This document shows, one piece after another, positions 24,229 through 37,000 of a stretch of DNA of 64,000 nt. The stretch is taken from positions 34,761,904-34,825,903 of the forward strand of contig NC_088103.1 of the NCBI RefSeq assembly GCF_036370855.1, given 5' to 3'. Numbering within the stretch: the first letter of the stretch is position 1; each line of letters begins with the position of its first letter. The stretch comes from Dromaius novaehollandiae (taxonomy: Eukaryota > Chordata > Aves > Casuariiformes > Dromaiidae). The notes under the pieces are model-generated. The model was not told the origin of the DNA. It searched no databases and worked only from the letters and a program-made list of their open reading frames with translations. A program made the position numbers and the translations under genes.

Positions 24229-27103
24229 GAAGTCTTTACTATGGCAGAAACTGAACTTCCCAGGCCAGCAACAGACTTCAGCACACGCTTCCTTTAATCA
24301 CACCAGCTGTTACACAGTGACATATATTTGTGTGTTTTCTTACCTCGGCCACAGGAGAGGTGGGAAGACTTTCCTCTCTTTTATCATGGGGCAATTAAAA
24401 AACAAAAATGAAAAAAGAACTATATGTCTCCATCTAAATGTTCTGTGCACCCACTGGCTTAGCTCCAGCCATTCCTCCAGTTTTCAAGCAAGAAAAGGAG
24501 ATGCTCTGGCTCTCACATGCTAGCAGATCCACAGCTTGCTCAGCCCCAGCTAGGCTGGCAGAGAGCTCCAGTTCTAGCTGGTAGGAAAGGAGGGTCCATT
24601 CTTCCAATCAATAACAAAAAGCAAGCTGAAACAAGAGCTCTAGGACATGTTGTACCAGGTTAATTGGCACCACACTGTTCAGTGGTTCAGCATTTGCTGA
24701 AAGTTGTTCCTTTAGGTTATTTCTTTCACTAGTAAATTCCTGGCTATATTATGTTCAGGCAATCTTGTTAATCTGGGCTGGTTTCAACTTGTAAATTACT
24801 GTGACTGGATTATTATAGTCCCCATTGCACATTTAAAAGATATTATTGGGGAGGGGTTGGCATCCCTAACAATCAGTTTCTCAACTCTGTACTCTGATGT
24901 AGATGCTATACATACCTTTACCAGATTTTACTAGTTTGATTCACAGTTTCCCCCTCATCCATGTCTGCCTTGGGGTGAACGCCACTAGGAAACTTCAGCA
25001 GAAACAGTCTAGTCATTTCTCAAAACAGCATTGCAGAAGAAGTAGTTCTTATGGCAATAAAAGATACAAAAGCAGGCTTCTTCACATTGTCTCGTGCATG
25101 GTTTCTCTACTGGTGTATGATTGAGTTTATTCTTTTCCCTCAGCAGGGGCACTAATTTTGGCCTCTCTTGTCTACCAGTGCATTTATTCTCTGGCAGCAT
25201 GTAGGACTGTAGTATTTCAGGCTTCTCAGCCACTTGTAACACAACTGGCCAACAGATTACAAAGTTGCTTGCGATGGTGGAATGGAGGAGGTTGACAAAT
25301 GCCCAGACACAAAGTATAATCACATCAATGTAATTTTCTTACAAAATCAGGCTGAAAGTAGACACACTAACTAGTAGACAAACTAAAAGTCCACAGCAAA
25401 CACCAACTGATCCTGTCTGTGATAAAATCTGAGCAAGGACTTGAAAGTGGCAGGGAGCAGCAGATGGCTTCTGTTAAGGGTGTGGCTTGTGCTTGCTCAG
25501 GTTTTGGCAAGATACATGTATTTGAATTTTTAATTTCACACTTGGACACCTGCTAGAACCCTGCACCCAGGAGTCTTTGAGGGCGCTCCAGGGTCCTGGT
25601 GGACAAGGGTGTGGGAAAAGTGCTATTTTCCTTGAAATTGCAGCTCTTTCCTGCTGCAGACTACATGGCGAGGAGGGCTCTAGACCAAAGAGGATATCTG
25701 CCCCTCCTGGAGCCCACACAAGGAACAAAGCACGGCCTGCTGGAAGCTGAATAGACTGTGAATAATGGCAGGTCAGCTAGGCAGGGGTCATAAATAGAAA
25801 TAAGGAGCAGGGAGAAGACAGTATCAGAGGCTGGCAAGGATATTTGAGCTAAGAAAGAGAAAGGGAACAAAGTAGAGAAGGGAGGAGGTTTGACCAGAAT
25901 CTGTGGTACAGGGATGAACCATGAGACTGTGACTAAAATGAAGGGTCTGAAAAATGATGATTACAGGGGAGAGAGTATAGAGTAGAAATAGGTGAAAGAA
26001 AATGGCAGGGGGAAGACTCTGTGCCTGACAGGGCATAACACTGGGAATGAAACCCAGGATTCCCAACTCAGCATTTCCCTGCTGCCAACAAACATCCACA
26101 AAAATGTTTCTATAACGCCAGGACAACTAGAAGGTGGTAACCAATTACTGTTATAACTATTCCCTTATCTCACATGGCTGAACTTTTATTTACCCACGAG
26201 CCTCCAGGGTTGGAGAGGGAGGGTGGAGACCTGAATGTAAGACAATAAAGAAGAATGTAGCACCATGCTGACAGAAAGTTTCAAAATTCAGGTTGCCCCC
26301 GAGATCTGAACTTGCTCCCTTTCCATTTAGAGGTAAGCATAAAGACAATTTCTGCTAGGCATATCTTTTCCCCATAGGACTGCTTACTCCCAAAGTAAAC
26401 CAAACGAGAATTCCTTAACAAGCAGGTTTCCAATAACTTGTCTCATAATTATCCATGTGGCTCCATGCCTTACAGGCTACTCATTGATGAATTCCCCTCC
26501 TAAATAATAAATTAGGAACTTCTATTTATGGTGTTCATCTTTGGAACAAACAAGCATGAACAGCTCCACAAAAGGGACAGCTTAAGGTCACATAGCCAAC
26601 CTTAAACTTTTTTCATTTATTACCTTAACAAAAAAGCCTCATTTTCCAGATAGTTTGTGTAATACACATACCCTTACGGATACAAGCTTACAGTCCAAAG
26701 ATGTGAGAACAGAAACACTCAGAAATCATTGAGCTGGATTTCTATTTTTAAGAAATCATTATTTGTATTAGAGGTTTCCTGAGACCTTAAGAGGGAACAG
26801 GGCCTCAGGAAAAGTATTTCATACAAATACAGACCAGGAGACCATCATTGCCTCGAAGAACCTGGAGTCCAAAACAACAAGACAGGCAAAGCAATATGTA
26901 TGGAAGGAAAAGCAGAAAAAGATAAAGTGAAAGCAGAGAAAGGTACCAGTGAAAGCAGAACTAAGTCCCATTGCAGCATCTGTCCGTTCAGCTGTTCCCA
27001 CACAACCAGAGAGTTCTTCTCTAACAGCTCCCACGGACAGATCTCAAGAGCTTTTAATGATAAATGTTAACAAAAATTGGGAGTTACACCCTACTGCATA
27101 AGG

Positions 27104-27158
27104 AACTGCATTATCCTCAATTTCCAAAAGAGGGAAACTGAGGCATGAAGCAGCCTCC
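27104..27158 (-). repeat. MIR-like SINE fragment
   Basis: 'ttatcctcaatttccaaaag' followed by 'agggaaactgaggcatgaag' parallels the reverse complement of the MIR core ('ttattatccccattttacagatgaggaaactgaggcacagag'). Only about 55 bases are recognisable, so the family call is tentative. A common 'gaaactgaggc' match by chance cannot be fully excluded. Confidence 0.45.
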
Positions 27159-29555
27159 TCTCTTCTCCCACTTGAGCAGAGCCAGAGGGACTGAGGGTAG
27201 TTCTTCCCTTTGTTTCCTTTCCAGAAAAGCAAACACCTTACATTTTGCTAAAACAGAATATTAAGATCCTTTAGTAATTTTTATAATCTCAAGCACTGCA
27301 TTTCTACAGAAACAGACCTTTTTAAGATAATGTAAAAATGCTGACTGTTTTAAAAACTCCATTTACTTACCTTACTTGCCTTTTACTGCCATAACTGTTT
27401 CTATGGAAACCAGAACTGGCCATATAGCAGTCCTACAACATGAATTCTCACTTGTCAAATTTACATTAGAGTGCCACCTTCAAAGTCCTTTTATAAACCA
27501 GTAATAATTGTGTTGCTGTAAGAGTTTTTAAATTAAACAAAACTAGAATGCGTGCTTTCACTAAATGCTCCACACAATATTTTGTAGGTGTGGTCTCAGT
27601 CTAAGAATTTTAACAGTGTGCATGATATGACTCTTTTGGTTAAGGATATGATCTTTAAACAGAGAGACAGTTTATTAGCAGTAAAAGCCCTAGTGTGTGT
27701 AGTTAGACTTACATAAAGGTGACTTATACCAACATGGGTATGTCTAGACTGCTGTCACAGAAGCATACTGTAGAGATACTGAGTAAATGGGTAAATCAAG
27801 CTACTTACTGTGCTCTGTGCTCTCACAGCTAGCTGGGGTACTTCTGTGCAGGCATATGCATGTGGTATTCCCTGCAGGTACAGAAGGGGAATGCACTAGA
27901 CCAAAGTGTTAGTGTGTGCTGGGTGGCTACTGTGGAAAACAGAGCATGCACATTTCAGGCATGACTATTCCGTAATGTTATACAGAATTAAAATCAGCAT
28001 AGCTCGAATCTAAGCACCTCCATTAATTTTACCTTAACCTTTCATGCACATAAAAACTGTAGGTTCCCTTCTATTCATTAACATTGCTTCCCTAAGGTAA
28101 TTCAAGTGAGAAAAATCTTTTTTCGTGCTCCTGGGAAACAATCCCCCAACAGGAAGCACCCTTCCTCACAAGACCCTCACATTGCCAGCATGGACCAGCT
28201 TAAACAACTTTCAAGGACAGGTTCTTTCCAGATTGATTTATCTGTCTTTCCTGAGAAGAGATCCTCCCACCTCATCTCTGGGGCTTTTCAGTTGATCGGG
28301 ACTTTTAAATTGCAACAGAAGCAAGGAACTATTACAGAGACACTAGCACACATTGTGTCTTTGCACCATCGTCCAATGCTTAGAAAATAAGTAGCCAGGA
28401 GTTTTAGACACACTTTACACATAGATCTAAAAAGCAGAAAGTGCAGAGTCTAAGTTGGAGGCAACAGAATACATCAGATGCTGCACGCATAACGATATGA
28501 GCTGCAAGGGACCAAGATGTAATCCTATTTTGGTATGATTCTGTTACAATTTATTTTAAAGAGACCCCAAAGAGCAATACAATCTCAAGGCTATCTTTTC
28601 CTCCAAGGCTCAGCAGCACAGAGTTCCTCCCAAAAACTCATCTAGCCCACACACTTGGCTGCTACCCCCAGGAGAACCAGGGCCTTCCTCTCTTCTAAGC
28701 TAAGAGAGAAGGCAATCACCTCAGTATTCATTTAACCCTTTCTGCATAAAACCAACTTCTGCTAATAGAGCAGGACCTTTCAAAAAAACAGCCAGGTCAG
28801 TATCTTAAGTTAGACATAGTTATTGGCACATGTCATGCTCATCCCTACTGTCCAAGACACCTCATACTTTCCCTTTGGACTATCCCCAAACTTGTGTCAC
28901 GTAGGCCCCTTGTCCATAACCAAGCAGTAACACATGGTTAACTCCTGAAATGAGTCTGAACCCTAAAATAGGAATCGATATCCCAAACTTCTTCCATGGG
29001 AAACCTTTGTTTTAAAGCATCACTTCGAACTGATCAGTATCAGAGCAGGAATCTGAAAGGAAATATCCCTCATGGCAGTACAACTAGCCAGACCTTTTTG
29101 TAGGTGTAATTTATAGTTCCCTGCCCCACCACTCAGAACATGGGCTTCTTTCTCTGCTTTCCAGAGACATTCATAGAAAAAAAGTCTTCTACAATGCTTT
29201 TTTTAATCCCCATCTCCTCTGCCTATAGATGAATAGATGGTACTTAACTCCAAACGCAGCAGTAATGCTAGAAATAGTGGCAGTCTGCAGGGAAACCAAC
29301 CTGAGCCCTGCAGCAAGTAGAGAAATTAAAGTGAAATAATGACTCATACATAGTTTTACACTGTGGACAAATGCACCATCTCTTTAAGGCTGGAGTTTTC
29401 CACAGGCCTCTGAATGCAAATGCCAAATACTTCGTCATGCCTTTCTTAGCCTATATCTCACTGCAGCCACGGCTCGGAACGAGGCATATAATATAACATC
29501 AAACCAGAGACCTGGCACACATGGGGCTACTCACTGGCTTTCCTCATGCATACAG

Positions 29556-29561
29556 TTTATT
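29556..29561 (-). terminator. STN1: candidate polyadenylation signal AATAAA of STN1
   Basis: The plus strand reads TTTATT, so the minus strand has the canonical AATAAA. It is the first canonical hexamer I find downstream of the STN1 stop codon and would give a 3' UTR of about 1.3 kb. A variant ATAAAA close to the stop codon (minus strand, about 30857-30862) could serve a very short UTR instead. Which one is used cannot be told without transcript data. Confidence 0.4.
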
Positions 29562-30871
29562 TTTACCTGCTATGTCAATCCTTATAGGGCTTTAGCACTA
29601 GGTCTGCCTCCTGGGAGTCTGCTATTTCAACGGTTCTGGAGAAGGAGCAGAGTAGAAAAGAAGGATACATTCAATCCTTTCTACTCTTTTCAAGTTAAAG
29701 GTATCACCTTCTCATTCACCATTAATTAAACAGATTACTTAGACAAGACCCTGCAGCAGTGAGGCCTGTAAGCATAAATACTGAACAGCTCCAGGCTTTG
29801 AACTATGGCACATAACAGTTCTGATTAATCCTGCATGTCCTGCATGGTAACCTCCTTTAAGGCTAATGCTCTTTCATCAGTGTCTTTCACCGGGCGCTGT
29901 GTTCCTCTGCAAGCGCTGATACGGATAGTATTTTTCCCAAAGGTGACAAGGAAGGAGAAAACACAAAAGACAACAAGGAACACAGATTACAGTTGGTCTT
30001 GCTGACTTTGGTATTTTCTTTTCATAGCATCAGATTTATGGCTCACCATTTGTGATGTAGGAAGCAATTTAAAAATAAACAGCAAAACAATGGCTGATTT
30101 GTGAGACTTCTGGTCTGAACAGAATCCACAACAACATGCATCAGTAGTGCACACTGTAGCTAGGGGAATCCAAACATGCTTTACAAGCAGTGGGCGAATT
30201 GTAGGATGGGGAAGGGATGCATTCCTGAATATTACTTTTCTGAAAAACGTGGGGGCTGCTTTAGTAGTGGGATTGCTGTGCACTTTCAGGAAAGCATACA
30301 TACATACACGGTATGCCAACATTACCAGGAAGGACAAGCAAACCTTTCTGATTGTTCGCTTGCATGTAGTTTTCCAGTTGTTATTAAGCATATATATATA
30401 AAAAAAGATCCACAGGTACTACCATATAGAAAGATCACAAGATCAGTCTTTAAGCCAGCAAGACGAGTCCTGACATGACCGCTGCTGTCAACAGTGCTCT
30501 TTAGTACTGACTTTAGGGCTAATTTGATGTAGATGTGGGGAGGGCCACATCACACCTTACTGCTAGTCAGGGAATAACACACATGCAGGGAGGAAGCCCA
30601 GCTTCTTTTCCAGCTCCCCTACTGGACTGAGATGTCCAGGCTCAGTTTGATACAACTTTCTAGGAACAGAAGTCAGCAAGAATTTTAAGACAAAGTATTT
30701 GGATAACTCCTCTCAGGAGCTGGACAAAAATAGCCTCTGCAGAATCAGGATGCTATTCTTTTCATCTAGATTGTATTAGGTAATAGCAGCTTTTCAGTAT
30801 CAGAGTTCTGTCTCAACCACTCTTTCTTTACCCTGAATGGCCCAGGAGCTAATGTATTTTATCTTCCCTCT
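29556..30871 (-). other. STN1: putative STN1 3' UTR
   Basis: This is the noncoding stretch after the STN1 stop codon up to the first canonical poly(A) hexamer. A short open frame on each strand near 29987-30478 has no recognisable domain and is judged a chance frame. The extent is inferred only from the AATAAA position. Confidence 0.4.
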
Positions 30872-31029
30872 TTAAAAGGCCATATAGTATCCTTCCATAG
30901 TGCTGACAACATCGCTGTTACTCTCCAGCAGTTCCAAGACACGGTGCATCACTGCTTCAGCCAGATAGGGGTTGTAGCTCTGCCGAACACAGCTCAGGAC
31001 ATGAAGGAAGTGGCAACCTTTTTCAGCAT
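30872..31029 (-). CDS. STN1: STN1 coding exon 9 (last) with stop codon
   Basis: The acceptor TTTCTGCAG precedes 31029. The exon completes a His codon begun in exon 8 and continues [10 protein letters not shown] to EGYYMAF, ending TAA at 30874-30872. It encodes most of the second winged-helix domain (residues about 311-362), including the well conserved EKGCHFLH and C-terminal [12 protein letters not shown]. The C-terminal Phe at the end is the same as in human. Confidence 0.95.
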
Positions 31030-34000
31030 CTGCAGAAACAACAGAAAATGCAGCCAGGCATGGAGAAGAGACCTCAGTCTCTAATTGCCCCCTATTAACA
31101 ACTGTAATCCAGATTAGTCATGAACAAACTACAGCTATCAGAGATGAAGAATACCTAGGTATCAAAGCAGAGATGCATGTATTCAGAGGGAAGAGATCCA
31201 CTCTGCATTCACAGTTCTCCAGTTATCAACTGCTCCCATTGACCTCGCTAAGAAGTGCCAAGGTCGCAACCCTAGCCACGAGCGTGAATGACTACCAGTC
31301 TTGCAAACTCTCGTATACAGGGCTCACAATGTACAGCCTGATGAGGATAATGACTTAAGTGACCCCTGCTGTCCAGCTACTACAAACCGTCCAGTTGCTG
31401 CAACTGCAGTTTATTCAGAACAGAAGAAACACTGTGAAAATCCTTTTGCTTATATCTAACTTCAAAAATGTCAAGAACACAAGGGAGGCCCATGGCGAGA
31501 CGTGACTGTTTGCCCAATGCTGACATCTTGTGGCACAACTGTTACAGTGCAACTTTCATTCACTTAGCAATGCAATCCCTTCCCTGCGCTGTAAACTGCT
31601 CAGGCAATTACTGGAGTAGAAGGTCACAGAACTTCAGTATTAAGTTTTATCTTCTTTTAAGAGGAATGAACCCTAAGAATATACAAGAGCACAAAAATGT
31701 AAAAATAATCCCCTTTCCTAGAGGGCAAGGCAGAGACAGAGGTCCTTAAAGGCTGCAGTACTACATGTACTGCATGTACTGGTGGAGCCATTAGCTGCAG
31801 CTTAACTGGCCCTATCAACATTTCCCCCAAAGCCCTCGTGAACCCGCTCATTACCATTAGCAGGCTCCCAAGTGCCGAACTCCACAAGAGAGATTTCTCT
31901 CTCCTCCATGCCTAACAATGGAAAGCTAGCATGAGTGAGGCATGTTAGCACAAATAACTTTCCTCTTCCTCAGTCGAAGTTATAAAAAAGGAAGTTTGAT
32001 AAGGGTACTAAGAAATTTGCATGTATATCTAGCGCCAGGGAGCTCTGTGTCCTTTGTTTTTGCCACTTTTGTTTCATTTTAGCAAATTCCTGTGCCCAAA
32101 ACAGCCCTAGAAGCTTCTGAGAAAAGTCACTGGAAGAGATGCAGAGTCACTAACAGCGAATATACAGTTCAGGAGGAATTTGGCTGTGATTCAGGCAAAT
32201 TTCTCTTCTGTATTTCTTTTGACAGTCCATGGTATAATGTAATGAAAGATCTTAGCAGCTGGTAGCCAAAAATGGACCCACCATCCTAGAATGGGTCAGT
32301 GCAGAGAACAGAACACCGCGGCTACCTGGTCTTAACGACCCTTGTTGCAAACAAAGCAGGTAACTGCATTTTGCATTAGTCACAGGTTTGTCACAATAAG
32401 GTCAGAGTGCCCATCCCCGATCTACAGTAACTTAGCATAAGTCATGATGAACTAAATCACAGTGACTCAAGTGTTACTCAACAACGGAATACATAGCCTT
32501 TCCCCAGATGCTGGTAGAAAATGGCATTTTAGAGCAGCTGCAGGTATCTGGGTGCATACAATCACTAAGTAGCCCAGAAACACTCATAGGCTACTCCTAG
32601 AAGCAACCAACTGACTTTGAGGAAACATACTCCTTGCAGTGGAAGATATTACAATGATGCAGTCCTAAAAACATCCTTCTTTTTGACATACTGGGGTTTA
32701 GATTCTGTCTCCTGAGGTAAGCTAGGCTCTGATTAACTGTCTTGCCTGACTGCCAACAGCAGGTGAGACAGAGTTATACAGTCATGGGCATCTGGCACAA
32801 GGGTATGTTTTGGACATGTTAAATGTAACTTTAAATGGTCCTGTTTTTATCGTCCCTATTATTAGCTTCATCTAAGCCTACAAACAGAGCCAATATGACA
32901 AGAAAAGAAACAAGACTGGATTAAGTCTACCATTTTGCAGTTTGGTCTGGCATCAAACTGCATCGTCATCCCTTTCCAGCTGTCTTAAGTGTCTACACAG
33001 ACCCAGAATGGCCTCGCATAGGGGCATTTAAGATCAGCTTATTTGGAAATACAATCAGAACCATGGGCTAGGATTGTCACGTAGGCATAACACAGATCAA
33101 GTTATGTGGAGCTTTAGCTAGTCATGTTGAAAATTTATTTTTTATTTGTACAATAATTCCAAGCAGCTGGGTTGGGCCTGAGAATGTGTCACAATTGAAG
33201 TGATGGGGTGAGGCACTGCCTTGAAAACTGACAGAGAAGTAACTGATTGGATAGAAGAGCTTGGTTTTATCATAAACCAAGTCTTCCTGTCATGGAAGAT
33301 TAATACTGCTCTCGATGGAAAATGGGTAAGAATTTATTGCAACAAACAAGCAAAAGCTCTTGACGTATTAGCATGTTCACATTTTCTCACGAAGAGCCTG
33401 CTCACTAGCCAAGGCCAGGCAGCTGGTTAGTACTGCCACCTGACCACCAGAGGGGGTTCAACAGTTAGACTAGAGCTCTGCTCTAGCGTTCAGTGATGAT
33501 AAAACGTCCTGTTGATTTTGACTGAAGTCTTTGGGGGTTTTCTTTCCTCCCCTCCCCCCATTTTTTTTGAGAAAGTGCACACTGGTTATTTCCTATTTGA
33601 CCTTTCACCAAATTTCAACTCTTCCAGCCGATGACATCAAAATCTGTTATCAGCGACCAGAACACTGCAACAGTCTTCCTGAAACCCAGCAGAGAAAGAC
33701 AGACTGACCTGGAAATTGTGCTCTTTACAGCTAGTAACTGTATGTAGATGGAAAGCTTCACAGAGAACAAGGGGCTCTGTAAAGCAGTTGCTATTCTTTC
33801 CCTGTTCAGTAGGAAAAGGATGGCTTTGAGGACTAAGGACTCTGCAAAGTCATTTCTGTGACTCTCTCAGTTCTTGATTTTTCTCTGCCGTAACTCCTCC
33901 TATTGACTGGAAGAACTTCCCACCGTCTCATGAAGCACTCTGAGGAATTCAGCAGTGTGGTAGTACTATAATATTATAGTATAGGGATATAAGCAGATTT

Positions 34001-37000
34001 AAGATTATATGCCTTGTATTTCAGGCAGACATTTATTCTGTACTATAGCGTGTTCTAGCCCATGAACAGCTGCACTCCAGCAGCAAGTGATCCCTGCTGT
34101 CACATTCTGCCCATTGAATTGAAAGAAACTCTGTAGCGCTTCATGAGGGTAATTAGTACACATGCAAGTCAAGCAAAAGCTACCACTACGGCAATAAAAC
34201 ACAATGCACATGAGGGACAGGGATAATTTGGAAGCCACATACAGTATGTCTTTCATACAGACAAAATCCCTTCTTGTACAGAACCACCTGAGCTCTATGC
34301 TCAGTTAAAACCTACAGAGAATATCCTATTGATATAAATTTTATTGTTGACTTAACAGAGACAAAGATTTCACCTTTCTATACTGTCACTTCTGTGACAA
34401 CTCCCCTGTAGAAACTGAGCTAGTAAGGTTTACTATTTATCCACAGTCCAAAGCAACAGCTGCCAGGTGCTAATCTACACTTCATTACATTTGGTTCTTC
34501 CTAAAATCTAAGTATTCCCAAAAGATGTAGATCCAAGAGAATGGCAGCTCATTTCATATCCGAGACATTTGTTTTCCTGCTGGCTATGCCTCCTATCCCT
34601 CTTCTCACACTCACAGGAAGATGCTCCTGCACTCCTGCTTTTAGCTACACTGATTAGCTACACCAGCAACTTAGCCCTGAGTTCAGGGGGAAGGACAAGA
34701 ATCGTATCTAATCCAGCAGCAGGAAGAGAAATTGTGATGAATGTCAGCACCAGCTCATCAGGGACCTGATCACACTGCTACTTACGCCTTGGTTTTCGAC
34801 AGTCTTCCTTAATCACATCAAGGGTCACTTTAAGCAGCTCCTTATCATGGTCAGTCACCTGGAAGAAGCAAAAGAAAATGGCAGTTTTTAGCAGTCTATT
34901 TCACAGTAGACAGCAGGAGTATTAAAAAGGAATCTGAAGCCATGGTGTATTCTAAACTAACACTGTCATAACTACAGTCTGCATGCTTCGCTGCCTCCAA
35001 GATTAATAACCAATGTTAAATCTTTAGTTATTTTTCAGTAACTTTAGCAGCATTCATAAGTTAGGTGAAGAACATGATATATAAGAATTGATCCCAAAGG
35101 AGGGCAACAGACTCAGTAGAACACCAAGTTTCAACCTACCCCTGATAAAAAGAACTATCCCAAGTCCCAGACTTCAGTGTATCCTGCTGTGTCAGTGCAC
35201 AGTTTGGCAACTTAATGAACACAGGCTGTGCCTGGAATAGCAGCAGTGATGGAGACTGGTGCTGAGTTACACAAAAACCAACTCAGTGGGTGATGTAGCA
35301 GTAAAAGTAAATGCGAAGAAAGCAGCAGATAAGCCTTCTGAATAAACAGAGAGCATCTGGAGGTCCAGCTTTCCCTTCTGAAATGTTTCTACTGTTTCTA
35401 AGACCATGAAATATAGTCATACCACAGAACAGGTTTGCAATCACAGCTCAGTTCCTTACATGATATAAGTCCTTGGAGCTACTGGGTTTCTGGAAAACCA
35501 CCCCTTTTTCTTGTAGCATCCTTACTGCTTCCTTAAAAACACTGTGAATCCGTTTGGAGCTCAGGTCACTTTTTGACTCCACCTGCATGGCAAAAAAGGA
35601 ATGAATTAGGTGGTGAGAAACCTCAGCCCTACTAGAGTTGACAGCAAAAACTCCAGTTGGTTTCAAGAGGGAGAGGAACTCAGGTGATTTTGTTAAAACA
35701 TTTTTCTTCATTTAGTAATTCATAAATCATATCTGTTGTATATAAGCTAACCAACACCTCAGGCTTTAAAGAAATACCAGAAGCTTGTTGTTCCTTAACA
35801 ATAGCAAGATCTCCTAACTGCCTTCCTTGTATAGAGAGCAGCTACTTGATTAAGTACTGAGAACTCCCTTCTTTTGGAATAGGGTTGTAGAGGGGATATG
35901 GGAGGAAGATAAGAAAAATCAGTGCTTTCTAAGATGACATTCAAGAGGAATTCAAGCGCTGGGGACTGGATCTTGATCTCTTCATTTGAAACTGAGGCAC
36001 TGTTCAAGGACAGAAGGGAACTGGTAAGAACATTTTGGGTAAGAACAATATTTTTTCTGTCTTTCATTTTACTCACATTCTGGTCATGCTCTCAAGAATG
36101 TCTCCATAGCAGAAAAGAAAAGGCAAAGGATAAAGAGCAAGCAAGAAACGAAGACAGGTATACAAGAAGATCCTTGGGAAAAGATAATAGTGAAACAAAG
36201 GAATAAGCTTTGAGGGCAGGTGGGAAGCAAGAGCCTCTTGTGGGAGAACAGTTTGTCTGGAAGTCCAGAACCAAGAAGGGGATTTAGAACAAAGGGTTCT
36301 GTGTTTGGGATACAGCTAACACTAAGAAACAGTAACAGAGGGAAGGAAGGAAGAAAGAAAAAGAAAAAGCTGGGTTTGTTTGAAAGTAGAGCAGAGCTAA
36401 GAATGTAGTAGAATGTGGTGGAATGATAGCTAGTGAAGTGAAGGAAATAAAGGCTCAGCTGTGGAGAGGAGAACGTATAGTAGATAAGAACAAGACTATG
36501 ACCTGTTCTTTAAAAATCTTTTTAAAATCTCTCTGTCCTATGTTCTTCAGCCTCCATTAATTGAAGCAGACTGCTTCAATTCCCCAATTGTTGCTTCCTC
36601 ATCTACTGAGAGCACATTGTGCTCACTGTGGTTTTCTTTGAGAACAGAGCCAAACTGCTTCCCAGAAACCAACACATGATGGATTGAACAAGACCACACC
36701 AGAGCAACCAAAGCAAGACTTGCCAAACCATTATTTCAACCACCACCATAAATGCTCCCATCTTGTCCTGAACAAAGCTAGCAGACTTCACAGATCCTGC
36801 TTCACTCACTAAATGTACTCACGGAAACCTTGGGAGTAAAACAGGCAAATACCATGCACCAGAATGAATTCACACGGACACTTGATAAGAAACAGACACT
36901 AAGTTAGTGATGGAAGAACATCTTTTTGCAGAATATCAGTGCCATCCATTTGCAAGTCTCTAGTGAAACTCGGACTACTTCCAAGCCTGGGAACTGATGT

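Larger units (their letters stand above)
17443..29555. other. intergenic region between SH3PXD2A 5' end and STN1 3' end
   Basis: About 12 kb separates the SH3PXD2A promoter from the putative STN1 polyadenylation site. I find no exon with recognisable homology on either strand. Open frames here (up to about 120 codons, for example 19266-19628 plus) lack known domains. Contents noted: a MIR-like relic near 27.1 kb, a perfect hairpin at 24202-24228, an AT-rich stretch near 20.0-20.15 kb and occasional homopolymer runs. It could carry enhancers or an antisense/divergent noncoding RNA from the CpG island, but nothing in the sequence proves this. Confidence 0.65.
31030..34785 (-). other. STN1: STN1 intron between coding exons 8 and 9
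   Basis: The intron has donor GTAAGT and acceptor CTGCAG. No further exon is evident. It contains two candidate CTCF motifs of opposite orientation and an 18-base palindrome, listed separately. The open frames within it look random. Confidence 0.85.

Noticed and set aside
27655..27745. Possible reptile-type nonautonomous DNA transposon ('acttacataaaggtgacttataccaac')
   Set aside because: The wording is reminiscent of elements common in turtles and crocodilians, but no inverted termini or target duplication could be found, so support is too thin.
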